Shown in pieces: positions 11,902 through 18,994 of a stretch of DNA of 23,459 nucleotides; within the stretch, counting starts at the first letter, position 1, and each line of letters starts with the position of its first letter. This DNA is from a virus. Below the pieces are notes generated by a model. That model saw nothing but the letters and a program-made list of their open reading frames with translations, made no database searches and was not told the origin of the DNA. The stretch spans positions 1 to 23,459 of the IMG/VR virus record IMGVR_UViG_3300012000_000130, one strand, 5' to 3'. The position numbers and the translations under genes were made by a program.

Positions 11902-12963
11902 ATGTGTTTGTTAACTTTTATTAAAGAAAATGCTGAGTTGAAGTATGAGCATGCAAAAAAAGCTGCTATCAGTAATCCTGATGGTTTTGGTTTTGCTATT
12001 CATACTCATTTTGGGATTATTCATGATAAGGATATGGATTTTGGTAAATTGTGGTTGAGATGGGAGGATTTGCGTAAAACGTATTCTGGTGTTGCTTTGT
12101 GGCATTTCAGGATTGCTACTCATGGAACAACAAATATTGATAATTGTCATCCTTTTGTTGTTAATGATGGTAAAGCTGTGCTTGCGCACAACGGCATTTT
12201 GCCGTTGGCTATGCCAGCTAACGATAATCGTTCTGATACTCGTATGTTTGCAGAGTTAGTTTTGCCAGCTATTGGTGGTGTGCAAGCGTTAGATAATCAA
12301 GCGGATTTTGATGCTGTAGCCGAATGGGCTGCTGGTAACAAAATTGTTATTTTGTCTGCTGACCCTAATACTAAATTTGATTATTACATAATTAATGAGT
12401 CTTTGGGTCATTGGGTTGATGATGTTTGGTTTTCTAATTCTTCATACAAAACTTTTACGTACACATCGTATAACGCTTACAGCGGTTATGCGCATGGTTA
12501 TGGTTCGTCATATAAGTCTGCTTGGTTGAGTGATGATTATTATGGTGATGGATGGGATGATGATTTAAGTTTACCACAGCAAGCTTCTTTGGCTGAAGTT
12601 GATGATTATGATGACAATAATTGGAATGAGGTTCAAGAGTATTTGGAAGATGAGTTGTATCCGGATGGTATAACTCTTGAGGTTATTAAAACTTTTACTG
12701 AATATTTGCCTGATTTGCCAGCTAAAGCTACGTGTCACAATTGTGGTGCTATGTATTTTTATGACCCTCTTGATGAGTTTTCTGCGACTCATTGTGGTGA
12801 GTGTAGAAAATGTATGGCTTGTGGTGGTGATACTTGTAATTGTTGGGAACATTACGAGTATGGTCAAAGTTATTTCTATTGGGGTGATGCACAGTCGTCT
12901 AGGTATGGCGTTAAAAATGGTTTAGTTGATGTACCAAAAATTGATGGGAGTGTTTATGTCTAA
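11902..12963 (+). CDS. Class II (Ntn) glutamine amidotransferase with C-terminal Cys-rich domain
   Basis: 353 residues, 12 bases after the amidoligase, AGAAAGG upstream. Met is followed at once by Cys2, the N-terminal nucleophile of Ntn amidotransferases. NPDGFGF (25-31), HFRIATHG (68-75), CHPF (82-85), AHNGIL (95-100) and SDTR (111-114) are the glutamine-site motifs. After about residue 180 the protein departs from the family: a Tyr/Ser/Asp-rich stretch (about 180-245), then eight Cys (278, 281, 298, 301, 304, 307, 312, 314) likely binding two zinc ions. The enzyme should release ammonia from glutamine, or act on gamma-glutamyl amides, in concert with the amidoligase. No synthase domain is fused. 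Target specificity may reside in the zinc domain; that is inference. Confidence 0.85.
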   Translation: MCLLTFIKENAELKYEHAKKAAISNPDGFGFAIHTHFGIIHDKDMDFGKLWLRWEDLRKTYSGVALWHFRIATHGTTNIDNCHPFVVNDGKAVLAHNGILPLAMPANDNRSDTRMFAELVLPAIGGVQALDNQADFDAVAEWAAGNKIVILSADPNTKFDYYIINESLGHWVDDVWFSNSSYKTFTYTSYNAYSGYAHGYGSSYKSAWLSDDYYGDGWDDDLSLPQQASLAEVDDYDDNNWNEVQEYLEDELYPDGITLEVIKTFTEYLPDLPAKATCHNCGAMYFYDPLDEFSATHCGECRKCMACGGDTCNCWEHYEYGQSYFYWGDAQSSRYGVKNGLVDVPKIDGSVYV

Positions 12964-13102
12964 AAAGAAAAATGGTGGCCTTAATCATAAGCGACGCAAA
13001 AAGTTGCGTCGCAAGGTTGCTCGTAAAGATAAAAATTGGGAAAAAATTTTTGTGGATTTAGCTGTGTATGAAATTTATTTAAATAAACAAGGAGGTAAGT
13101 AA
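12956..13102 (+). CDS. Very basic 48-residue protein following the amidotransferase
   Basis: ATG at 12956 overlaps the end of the amidotransferase by eight bases and the TAA overlaps the next ATG (TAATG). MSKKKNGGLNHKRRKKLRRK is followed by VARKDKNWEKIFVDLAVYEIYLNKQGGK: a basic arm plus one amphipathic helix. It could bind nucleic acid or be a substrate of the neighbouring ligase. The terminal Gly-Gly-Lys recalls small protein tags, but those codons also form the AAGGAGGT Shine-Dalgarno sequence of the next gene, which explains them without any tag function. Confidence 0.6.
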   Translation: MSKKKNGGLNHKRRKKLRRKVARKDKNWEKIFVDLAVYEIYLNKQGGK

Positions 13103-13515
13103 TGCCGTTTAGAATTCAATCAGAAGGTGAAGTTAGGTTTGAGGTTGATGTTGAATCTTATGGAAGAATGGTTTCGGAAGTTGCTGCAATTGTGGACGCA
13201 AATACTCAAAATAGGGTGGATTTGATGATTGCAAATGGGTTGGCTTCTGATATCGGTCAGTCAATTATGGAAAAATTGTTGGAAGATTCACCATTCGGCA
13301 ACAATCTTTATGGCGCAATTGCAAACAATATTAATTATACATATCTTGTTGATTCTATCAAAACTCAAGTTGTTGGGATGTTGATGGATGATGCGCGTTT
13401 TAATACTTTGTTGCAACGGGCTATCAACAATGTGACTGTGGGTGCAATTGATGAAACTGTTGAGCGTGTTACAGCTCGGCTTCAAAATGAAATTGGGATA
13501 GAAAGTGATGTGTAA
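13102..13515 (+). CDS. Hypothetical helical protein (137 aa)
   Basis: Preceded by an ideal AAGGAGGTAAGTA Shine-Dalgarno region. A short beta start (MPFRIQSEGEVRFEVDVESYG) leads to long helices with repeated alternation of hydrophobic and charged residues (VSEVAAIVDANTQNRVDLMI, VERVTARLQNEIG). No catalytic motif seen. Probably cytosolic and oligomeric. It is coupled to the amidoligase operon upstream and to the next gene by TAATG. Not recognised. Confidence 0.65.
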   Translation: MPFRIQSEGEVRFEVDVESYGRMVSEVAAIVDANTQNRVDLMIANGLASDIGQSIMEKLLEDSPFGNNLYGAIANNINYTYLVDSIKTQVVGMLMDDARFNTLLQRAINNVTVGAIDETVERVTARLQNEIGIESDV

Positions 13516-13802
13516 TGATTATTAAAGTAAAAAATTATACTGATGCAAAACATTATCATCGGCAATATGTAAATAAATTAAATATGTTGGAAACCATCAG
13601 TTTGCATATGCGGGAGTTGTTTGAACGTATTTCTAATTCAGAACATGGTTTGACGCTTGTTGAGTGTGCTAGGTCTGATGACCGATTGAAAATGAGTGAA
13701 ACAAAAATTAGGTTAGATATGTTGCGTCTTGATGGACATATTTACCTGATTGAAGGTAGATATTACAACAAAGAACATGTAGAAGTTGAGGAGTATCAAT
13801 GA
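13515..13802 (+). CDS. Small winged-helix-like protein (95 aa)
   Basis: ATG at 13515 overlaps the previous TAA. The section from about residue 25 to 85 (LETISLHMRELFERI..., LTLVECARSDDRLKMSETKIRLDMLRLDGHIYLIEGRYY in outline) has three helices followed by a hydrophobic beta pair with GHIYLIEGRYY, the shape of a winged helix in which the last strands form the wing. It could be a small DNA-binding regulator. This is a fold guess, not a family match. Confidence 0.6.
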   Translation: MIIKVKNYTDAKHYHRQYVNKLNMLETISLHMRELFERISNSEHGLTLVECARSDDRLKMSETKIRLDMLRLDGHIYLIEGRYYNKEHVEVEEYQ

Positions 13803-13999
13803 GTGACAAAACAAAAGAATACGATAATGAAGTTAAACAAACTAATGTCATTAATGAATTTGTTTCTGTGTTCGCAGATAAGGGTGTTGTGTTTACGGAC
13901 CAAGAAATAAATATTATTTTCAATCGTTACGCAACCAAGTTCCGTGATGTCGTTGAACACATAGACAAGGAAAAAACAAATGACAACAACAAAAAATGA
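13799..13999 (+). CDS. Hypothetical acidic protein (66 aa)
   Basis: ATGA overlap with the preceding gene. MSDKTKEYDNEVKQTNVINE, a central FVSVFADKGVVFTDQEINIIF and a polar Lys/Asn-rich end. No recognised motif. Plus-strand base use here shifts to A-rich, unlike the T-rich genes upstream. Overlaps the next gene by 20 bases. Confidence 0.5.
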   Translation: MSDKTKEYDNEVKQTNVINEFVSVFADKGVVFTDQEINIIFNRYATKFRDVVEHIDKEKTNDNNKK

Positions 14000-14150
14000 C
14001 ATACTTGGATTAATTGATTATCTACAAGAAACACTTGGCGATTATGAATCGCCAGGTCGCCCATACGATGATGATGAATTGTTTGAAATAAATTTATGGG
14101 CCGAAAGATGCACGGTATGGTTGAAAGAACAAATAAAGGAAATGCCATGA
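13980..14150 (+). CDS. Hypothetical acidic protein (56 aa)
   Basis: MTTTKNDILGLIDYLQETLG, then YDDDELFEINLWAERCTVWL and KEQIKEMP. A small acidic helical protein. ATG at 13980 lies inside the end of the previous gene; its TGA overlaps the ATG of the next gene as ATGA. Such short coupled genes are typical of the early region of phages of actinobacteria. Function unknown. Confidence 0.5.
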   Translation: MTTTKNDILGLIDYLQETLGDYESPGRPYDDDELFEINLWAERCTVWLKEQIKEMP

Positions 14151-14221
14151 CGTTCACAATCGGAGTAATCGTGTTTATTGCAGCAACAATATTCATGATT
14201 AACCAAATCACAAAACACTAA
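14147..14221 (+). CDS. Single-helix membrane microprotein (24 aa)
   Basis: ATGA overlap with the previous gene, AAGGAAA just upstream. MTFTIGVIVFIAATIFMINQ then ITKH: one continuous hydrophobic helix of about 18 residues with a short basic end. Its length matches a bare transmembrane segment. It could regulate a membrane protein or be a short toxin; nothing in the sequence decides. Accepted mainly because of coupling and the clean hydrophobic pattern. Confidence 0.45.
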   Translation: MTFTIGVIVFIAATIFMINQITKH

Positions 14222-14231
14222 AGGAGATATC

Positions 14232-14444
14232 ATGACAGCAATAAGCGTTGGGTTTGAATTAAGTGACGCAGAACAATGTATGCCACACCTCAAAGGTGTG
14301 ATGCAAGCAATTGCGTTGGAAGACATAGAAGAACTGTTCCGTTCTTATGTTCGTGAAGCTGGTTGCGAGATAATGTCGCAACTGCTTCGCGACGCAGGTT
14401 GGGATATTGGTGGTAAATCATTTATAGAAATGGGTGGTTGGTGA
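14232..14444 (+). CDS. Hypothetical protein (70 aa)
   Basis: Strong AAAGGAGAT Shine-Dalgarno before ATG. MTAISVGFELSDAEQCMPHL, then AIALEDIEELFRSYVREAGC and LLRDAGWDIGGKSFIEMGGW. Helical, acidic, two Cys. No family recognised. Its TGA overlaps the WhiB ATG, so the two are likely co-translated. Confidence 0.6.
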   Translation: MTAISVGFELSDAEQCMPHLKGVMQAIALEDIEELFRSYVREAGCEIMSQLLRDAGWDIGGKSFIEMGGW

Positions 14445-14740
14445 TGGATAAAACAAAACATGAACAAATACTTAGTGAAGAAATGTTTGATGAGTTAACA
14501 CCTATTTATGCTAATGCTAACTGCAAAAATTGTCCCAGTGAATGGTTTTTTCCTGCGGTTTCTAAAGGTAAAATTCCTAGTGGTCCTGGCACAAATGTTT
14601 ATAACGCTAAACAAATTTGCAGTGAATGTAAAGTTCAAAAAGAATGTTACAACTTTGCTTACAAACATCATTGTATAGGTGTTTGGGGTGGTGTTGTATT
14701 TGGTTCTGAACGTAAACCCAGAAAACGTCTATTTGATTAG
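14444..14740 (+). CDS. whiB-like: WhiB-like Fe-S transcriptional regulator
   Basis: 98 residues from the ATG at 14444 (TGATG overlap). WhiB features are all present: a first Cys (Cys30, with Cys27 nearby) next to a WFFP motif, CSECKVQKEC (Cys59, 62, 68), GVWGG (79-83) and a basic tail with RKPRKR. The four Cys should hold a 4Fe-4S cluster; GVWGG contacts the principal sigma factor region 4 and the basic tail binds DNA. WhiB proteins are restricted to Actinobacteria and their phages, so this is the best host marker in the window. It may redirect host or phage transcription. Cys27 and Cys77 are extra. Confidence 0.85.
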   Translation: MDKTKHEQILSEEMFDELTPIYANANCKNCPSEWFFPAVSKGKIPSGPGTNVYNAKQICSECKVQKECYNFAYKHHCIGVWGGVVFGSERKPRKRLFD

Positions 14741-14749
14741 GAGTCAAAA

Positions 14750-15280
14750 ATGTTGAAACGATTTATTATAGGTGCTGTATGTGTTGCGGGTGTTGTTTGG
14801 TTTTTGACACCGCCTAAACTTGCAAATTACAGCAACGCTGTTCCAAGACCACCTAATGAAACAACCACATCTTTTGATGTGGTTGTTGAGCCGGTTGAGC
14901 CTGTTTTTATTGTACCAAAAGATATTATTAAATTGCCAAATAATATGTTATGTCCTCAATGGGCACAGTTGGCTGCTGACACAGGTTGGCAAGAAAAAGA
15001 TTTGGCAATGCTTGACCAAATTATGCACCGAGAATCTCGTTGTTATACGGCTGTTCATTATAGCGAAGACCCAAATGGTGGTTCGTATGGCCTTATGCAA
15101 ATTAATGCTTTTTGGTGTAAACCATCTGATTTGTATCCGTCTGGATACTTGCAGGCTTTTGGGGTGTTGGAGAACTGTGAACAGTTGTTTCAGCCTCGAA
15201 TTAACTTGTTGTCAGCGCGTTTAATATGGCTTTATGCTAATGAAAAACACGGTAATGGGTGGCTTCCATGGCGAATGTAG
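14750..15280 (+). CDS. Membrane-anchored lytic transglycosylase (SLT-like)
   Basis: AGGAG eight bases upstream. Residues 4-20 are a transmembrane or signal-anchor helix, 21-60 a Pro/Val/Glu linker, and 70-176 a lysozyme-like transglycosylase: MHRESRCY with catalytic Glu95, GSYGLMQIN (111-119) and GNGWLPW near the end. It should cleave glycan strands between MurNAc and GlcNAc on the outer side of the membrane. Three Cys pairs could form disulfides after export. It sits among early genes, away from the lysis cassette, so a role in remodelling rather than final lysis is possible. A resuscitation- or murein-turnover-like host enzyme could be the source. Confidence 0.8.
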   Translation: MLKRFIIGAVCVAGVVWFLTPPKLANYSNAVPRPPNETTTSFDVVVEPVEPVFIVPKDIIKLPNNMLCPQWAQLAADTGWQEKDLAMLDQIMHRESRCYTAVHYSEDPNGGSYGLMQINAFWCKPSDLYPSGYLQAFGVLENCEQLFQPRINLLSARLIWLYANEKHGNGWLPWRM

Positions 15281-15460
15281 TGTGGGGTATTGGTGTTGAA
15301 CCTAAATCCTTGACAGACCGTACACAAATGTGTTTTTATATAATCCCCCTTCAGGGGGGCAGCGGAGACCTGATAGCGGGGGGACGTACACAAGAAGAAG
15401 TACCACGCCAACCGAAGGGTCGGCGTGGTAAGGTTCAGAAACGGTTTAAGGAAGGGTCTA
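15281..15460 (+). promoter_or_regulatory. Structured leader of the replication operon, promoter candidate
   Basis: Contains TTGACA (15310-15315) and TATAAT (15339-15344); each matches consensus but the 23-base spacing is too long for a standard promoter. Immediately after is a hairpin (CCCCCT at 15345-15350 with AGGGGG at 15353-15358), then the AGCGG-N4-ACGTACACAAG motif at 15375-15394, then the 9-bp hairpin at 15401-15430 and GGTTTAAGGA at 15443-15452 as Shine-Dalgarno for the ATG at 15461. CGTACACAA also occurs at 15319-15327. Confidence 0.5.
15401..15430 (+). promoter_or_regulatory. 5' leader hairpin before the Cas4-like nuclease
   Basis: TACCACGCC (15401-15409) pairs perfectly with GGCGTGGTA (15422-15430); inside, ACC and GGT can add three more pairs closed by a GAAG loop. 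It ends 12 bases before the GGTTTAAGGA Shine-Dalgarno region and could influence translation or mRNA stability of the operon. Confidence 0.5.
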
Positions 15461-16303
15461 ATGAGAATTGACAAAGAAACAAACAGGGTTTTTGTTAGAC
15501 AATCCTGGTTGAAAGATATGTTGTTGTGTCCGGAAAGAGCACGACTTGCAGTCGTGCAACCCGAGTTTAAAACGCAAAACGATAGTGCCGCTATTGGTAC
15601 TGCTGTGCACGCGGGCATTGAAGCTGTGTTAGCTAAAGGTGTGTCCGTAAAAGATGCCCCCGAAATTTCGCTTATTAAATTTAAAGAACTTGAAAGTGTT
15701 GGTGTAAACCACACTAATGTAAATCCTGATTCATGGCATAACCATGTGTTGGGTTTAACAGAAGCTTGGGTTAAAGACATTTACCCTAAAGTCCCTATTG
15801 GTGGTAATTCAGAAGTGCCTTTTGCTGTACCAACTAACACATTGGTAAATGGTATGGAATTGTGGTTTGAAGGGACTATGGATTATTTGCATGAAAATGG
15901 TATTTGGGATTGGAAAACAGCTGCCCGTAAATATTCTATTTTAGAAAAACAAACTCAAGATATTCAGTCTTCTATTTATAGTTATGCTGGAGCAAAACTT
16001 GGGGTGTTGCGTGAAGATTCTATTTTTAAATTTGGTGTAATGATAAGAGTCAATAATCATTATGGTCAAATTGTTTCGGTGAATCGCACTAAAGCGCATT
16101 TTGATTTTGTTATTAAACAAGCTGCATCAGCTGTTGCGACAGCATGTGCTATGATGAAAGATAAGGATTCGCCAACGGATGAACGTTGGCTAATAAATGA
16201 CCAACATTACCTGTGTTCGCAACGCTGGTGTCCATGGTGGTCAATATGCAAAGGGGCTCACATAAGTGAGCCCGACAACGAAATAGGAGATAACAATGGA
16301 TAA
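15461..16303 (+). CDS. Cas4/RecB-like PD-(D/E)XK nuclease with four-Cys cluster
   Basis: 280 residues from the ATG at 15461, nine bases after AAGGA; a GTG at 15425 is also open but lies in the leader hairpin. Residues 11-30 hold FVRQSWLKDMLLCPERARL with Cys23; GTAVHAGIEA carries His50; WFEGTMDYL (136-143) and WDWKT (149-153) provide the metal-binding Asp and Lys of the PD-(D/E)XK core; Cys252, Cys257 and Cys263 complete a Cas4/AddB-type Fe-S arrangement. It likely degrades DNA ends, for recombination, host DNA recycling or genome-end processing. It opens the replication operon, overlapping the next gene by eight bases. Confidence 0.85.
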   Translation: MRIDKETNRVFVRQSWLKDMLLCPERARLAVVQPEFKTQNDSAAIGTAVHAGIEAVLAKGVSVKDAPEISLIKFKELESVGVNHTNVNPDSWHNHVLGLTEAWVKDIYPKVPIGGNSEVPFAVPTNTLVNGMELWFEGTMDYLHENGIWDWKTAARKYSILEKQTQDIQSSIYSYAGAKLGVLREDSIFKFGVMIRVNNHYGQIVSVNRTKAHFDFVIKQAASAVATACAMMKDKDSPTDERWLINDQHYLCSQRWCPWWSICKGAHISEPDNEIGDNNG

Positions 16304-16733
16304 AGATAGAGCAATTATTACCCAAGTTGCCGCCAAAATTGCGGCTGATTTGGTTGACAAAACAGCAGAAACCGATTTGAAACTCGGAGAATTTGCTGCT
16401 TTGTTTACAAGTGTAAAAGAAATTATTTTTGAATCAATTGACGCACAATCAACATCAAACGATGCAAAAATTTATGAAATGGCAAAAGAAACATTTAATG
16501 CAACGACTATTTCGGGTAATTCCGAAAACGGTTCTCAAGGCCGTGAAATTGGGTCGTTGCAGATTGTTGGAAAACAACATGGTGATTTGCCAGATTGGCT
16601 TATCAAAGCATGTAAGCGCGATGGTGTAACTAAGGTGTACGACAATCGTGACGGTTTGTCTGTTAACCCTAAACGGCCTTGGTTCAAAGCCGTTGATGCC
16701 GATAAAGCTTACTGGGCACCAAGAACACGATAA
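16296..16733 (+). CDS. Hypothetical protein between nuclease and helicase (145 aa)
   Basis: TAGGAGATAAC precedes the ATG. Residues 1-70 are helical (MDKDRAIITQVAAKIAADLV...), and 85-145 contain SLQIVGKQHGDLPDWLIKAC, then VYDNRDGLSVNPKRPWFKAV and a basic end. Two domains with a polar linker. Its place between a recombination nuclease and a DnaB-like helicase suggests a DNA-binding or recombination accessory role, such as a single-strand binding or annealing partner, but no such fold can be shown from the sequence. Confidence 0.65.
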   Translation: MDKDRAIITQVAAKIAADLVDKTAETDLKLGEFAALFTSVKEIIFESIDAQSTSNDAKIYEMAKETFNATTISGNSENGSQGREIGSLQIVGKQHGDLPDWLIKACKRDGVTKVYDNRDGLSVNPKRPWFKAVDADKAYWAPRTR

Positions 16734-17791
16734 TGAAATTGACCGCAGAACAAATTTCTGCGGGTTGGAATACGGTAGAGGGTCAGGCAACTCCAGATGA
16801 GGTGCCTGACTCTTTAACTGTAAGCCCACCTACAGAATACAGAATGTATGAACCTTTGGCTGAAGCTGCACATTCGTTTGTTCGTTGGGCTCAAAGTCCA
16901 CAAGAACGAATTCATTTAGGGTTGCAACAAATAGATACGGAGATGCGAGGCATTGCGTCTGGTGAATTAGCGATGATGATTGGCTATTCGCATGGTGGTA
17001 AAACTTTAATGTTGTTGCATTCGTTGCAATTTAATCGCGATAAACATGTGGCCTTGTTTATTCCGGATGAACCACGTCAACTTATTTTGACTAAATTAAC
17101 GTGCATTAGACACAACATTGATGCACGAGAACTTGAACATCGTGTTGCGTCTGACGACCAAGAAGCCATTGATTTATTGAGACAGACGGCTGAAGAAGAT
17201 TTCCCAAACTTAACTGTATTTGACCAGCCTTTAAATGCTCTTGATATGGAACGCGCATACAATGAAGTGTGTGATGTGTGGGGTCAAATACCCGACCTTG
17301 TAGTTGTTGACTATCTTGACTTGGTGGATGCTGGTGAAACTGTGCCAGATAAAGCAACATTTTTGAAATCATTTGGTAGAAGACATGACATACCAATGTT
17401 GGTGTTGCATCAAACTTCGCGTGGTTCAGGTGATGAAGGCAAAAAACTGAGTATGTCTTCGGGTGCTTATGGTGGCGAACAACAAGCAACTTCTATTATT
17501 GGTGTTAGGCGCAAAAAATATTCTATTATCGCTGAAATAAATGAATTAAATCTTAAACTTGACCGTGCACATTCTGAACGACTTATTGAACGTTTAGATG
17601 AGTTGCGTTATAATTTGCGTATTCACGAATACACGGTGACTGTAAGTTTGTTGAAAAACAAACGTCCAGCGGGTCAACTTGTTGATGATATTGATTATGA
17701 AATAGACTTAGCAACCGGCAAATTAACACCGTTGCATAATGGTGATTTGCCCAAACAGTATTTAAGAAATCTTCATGGACAACAATTCTAA
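16733..17791 (+). CDS. DnaB/RecA-like replicative helicase ATPase
   Basis: 352 residues, TAATG overlap with the previous gene. After about 70 N-terminal residues comes a RecA core: Walker A GYSHGGKT (84-91), an acidic motif after FIPDEP (109-114), Walker B LVVVDYLDL (189-197) and sensor-like LHQTSRGSG (225-233), followed by a basic RRKKYS. GELAMMIGYSHGGKT is typical of DnaB-family and RadA-like phage helicases. The protein is shorter than host DnaB and lacks its primase-interaction domain. Next gene is a primase, so it likely unwinds phage DNA at the fork. Overlap with that gene is 17 bases. Confidence 0.85.
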   Translation: MKLTAEQISAGWNTVEGQATPDEVPDSLTVSPPTEYRMYEPLAEAAHSFVRWAQSPQERIHLGLQQIDTEMRGIASGELAMMIGYSHGGKTLMLLHSLQFNRDKHVALFIPDEPRQLILTKLTCIRHNIDARELEHRVASDDQEAIDLLRQTAEEDFPNLTVFDQPLNALDMERAYNEVCDVWGQIPDLVVVDYLDLVDAGETVPDKATFLKSFGRRHDIPMLVLHQTSRGSGDEGKKLSMSSGAYGGEQQATSIIGVRRKKYSIIAEINELNLKLDRAHSERLIERLDELRYNLRIHEYTVTVSLLKNKRPAGQLVDDIDYEIDLATGKLTPLHNGDLPKQYLRNLHGQQF

Positions 17792-18656
17792 TACAACACA
17801 ATTATTTGCCGAACTGTTCGCGGGTCGCACAGATGTGTATGGTTCATGGGAAGGTGGCTGTATTAAACAGCCTGTTACTCTTGGTTCGTTCACAAAACAT
17901 TTATGGGGTCAAGAATATATTGGTATTTACCCAATGATGGAAAACAGTACTGTTTGGTGGGGGTGTTCAGATATTGATGTAAACGACATAGACCAGGCTT
18001 TAAATTTGCAACTAGCTTTGCAAATAAAAAATATCAAAAGTTGGGTTGAGCAAACTGTTAAAGGTTTCCATGTTTGGGTGTTTGCTGAAGCACCTGTGGA
18101 CGCAAAAATTATGCGGCGAGCTTTACTCGCCGCCCATGCAGCAGTTAAAGTTCCAGCAAAAGAAATAAATCCCAAACAAGAAGTTGCGTCAGGTTATGGC
18201 AACTATGTACGCCTACCTTATCCTGGTGCGTTATTTGAGTTAAATAAACAACGTTTTATGCTGGATGGAAATAATAATCCGATATCGCTTGAAAAGTTTG
18301 TTGTTGATGCAACAAATAATAGAACGTCAACAAGTTTGTTAGAGCCTTTAGCCGAATTGTACGTTCCCAAACAGCCTGCTGTTTTCAATACGGACACAGA
18401 AGCAATGGCTTTAGAGGTTGCAAAAACGGTGTTGAATCCTTATACGTATCGAATGTTGGCTGAAGGACCATTAAAAGGTTCTGACCGTTCAAGTACGTTG
18501 GTGCGTTTTGCTTATCGTCTTAGGTCTGATGGGTTACCAGCACCCCTCGCATACGGGGTGCTTAAACGTGCAGATATGCAATGGGGTAAATTTTATGCCA
18601 GAGTTGATGGAGAAATTCATTTAACAAAAATTATTGCTGACGTATACGGCGAATGA
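17775..18656 (+). CDS. Archaeo-eukaryotic-type primase (primase-polymerase)
   Basis: 293 residues. WWGCSDIDV holds the catalytic Asp66-x-Asp68; VKGFHVWVF provides the conserved Gly-x-His (His99) motif; INPKQEVASGYGNYVRLPYP (131-150) is the segment with the conserved Lys and the strand that binds the nucleotide, as in phage and TOTE-type AEP primases. Residues about 210-293 form a helical C-terminal part (SSTLVRFAYRLRSDGL..., ending in HLTKIIADVYGE) like primase-associated helical domains. It should make primers, and perhaps extend DNA, beside the helicase just upstream. No separate DNA polymerase gene is in the window. Confidence 0.8.
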   Translation: MDNNSNTTQLFAELFAGRTDVYGSWEGGCIKQPVTLGSFTKHLWGQEYIGIYPMMENSTVWWGCSDIDVNDIDQALNLQLALQIKNIKSWVEQTVKGFHVWVFAEAPVDAKIMRRALLAAHAAVKVPAKEINPKQEVASGYGNYVRLPYPGALFELNKQRFMLDGNNNPISLEKFVVDATNNRTSTSLLEPLAELYVPKQPAVFNTDTEAMALEVAKTVLNPYTYRMLAEGPLKGSDRSSTLVRFAYRLRSDGLPAPLAYGVLKRADMQWGKFYARVDGEIHLTKIIADVYGE

Positions 18657-18994
18657 TACACAAACAGACTTTCAACATTAAACCACGTTCTAAACAACGT
18701 CCTCGTAGCACTCGTTCTGGCCATACTTACACACCTAAAGAAACCAGAGAATACGAGAAAAAAATTTCAGAAGCATATTCGGGTGTTGCGTTTGCTGAAG
18801 GACCGCTACATATCACACTTGTGTTTGATAAAGACAAAACAGAAATAACTATTAAAGAGTTGAAACCCAAACGTAATCCATCTAAATTGCGTGGCGATAT
18901 TGATAATTATGCTAAAGCCATACTTGATGCGTTGAATGGTGTAGCGTATACAGACGACAAACAAATCATCAGTTTGGAATTGAGGAAAAAATGA
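18653..18994 (+). CDS. rusA-like: RusA-family Holliday junction resolvase
   Basis: 113 residues, ATGA overlap with the primase gene. KPRSKQRPRS at the N-terminus is the DNA-binding Lys/Arg patch, RGDIDNYAKAILDALNGVAYTDD (in outline 80-102) contains the catalytic acids Asp82, Asp84 and the Asp101/102 pair, and QIISLELRKK the closing strand. Length matches RusA (about 120 residues). It should cut four-way and branched DNA made during replication or recombination, clearing branches before packaging. Position after helicase and primase is typical. Confidence 0.9.
   Translation: MIHKQTFNIKPRSKQRPRSTRSGHTYTPKETREYEKKISEAYSGVAFAEGPLHITLVFDKDKTEITIKELKPKRNPSKLRGDIDNYAKAILDALNGVAYTDDKQIISLELRKK

Noticed and set aside
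11272-12189. Long minus-strand frames opposite the amidoligase and amidotransferase genes
   Set aside because: Ile/Asn/Thr-rich translations typical of antisense to T-rich coding sequence.
13085-13102. Pup- or ubiquitin-like Gly-Gly terminus on the 48-residue basic protein
   Set aside because: The codons coincide with the AAGGAGGT ribosome-binding site of the next gene, and the rest of the protein is not like Pup. Kept only as a question.
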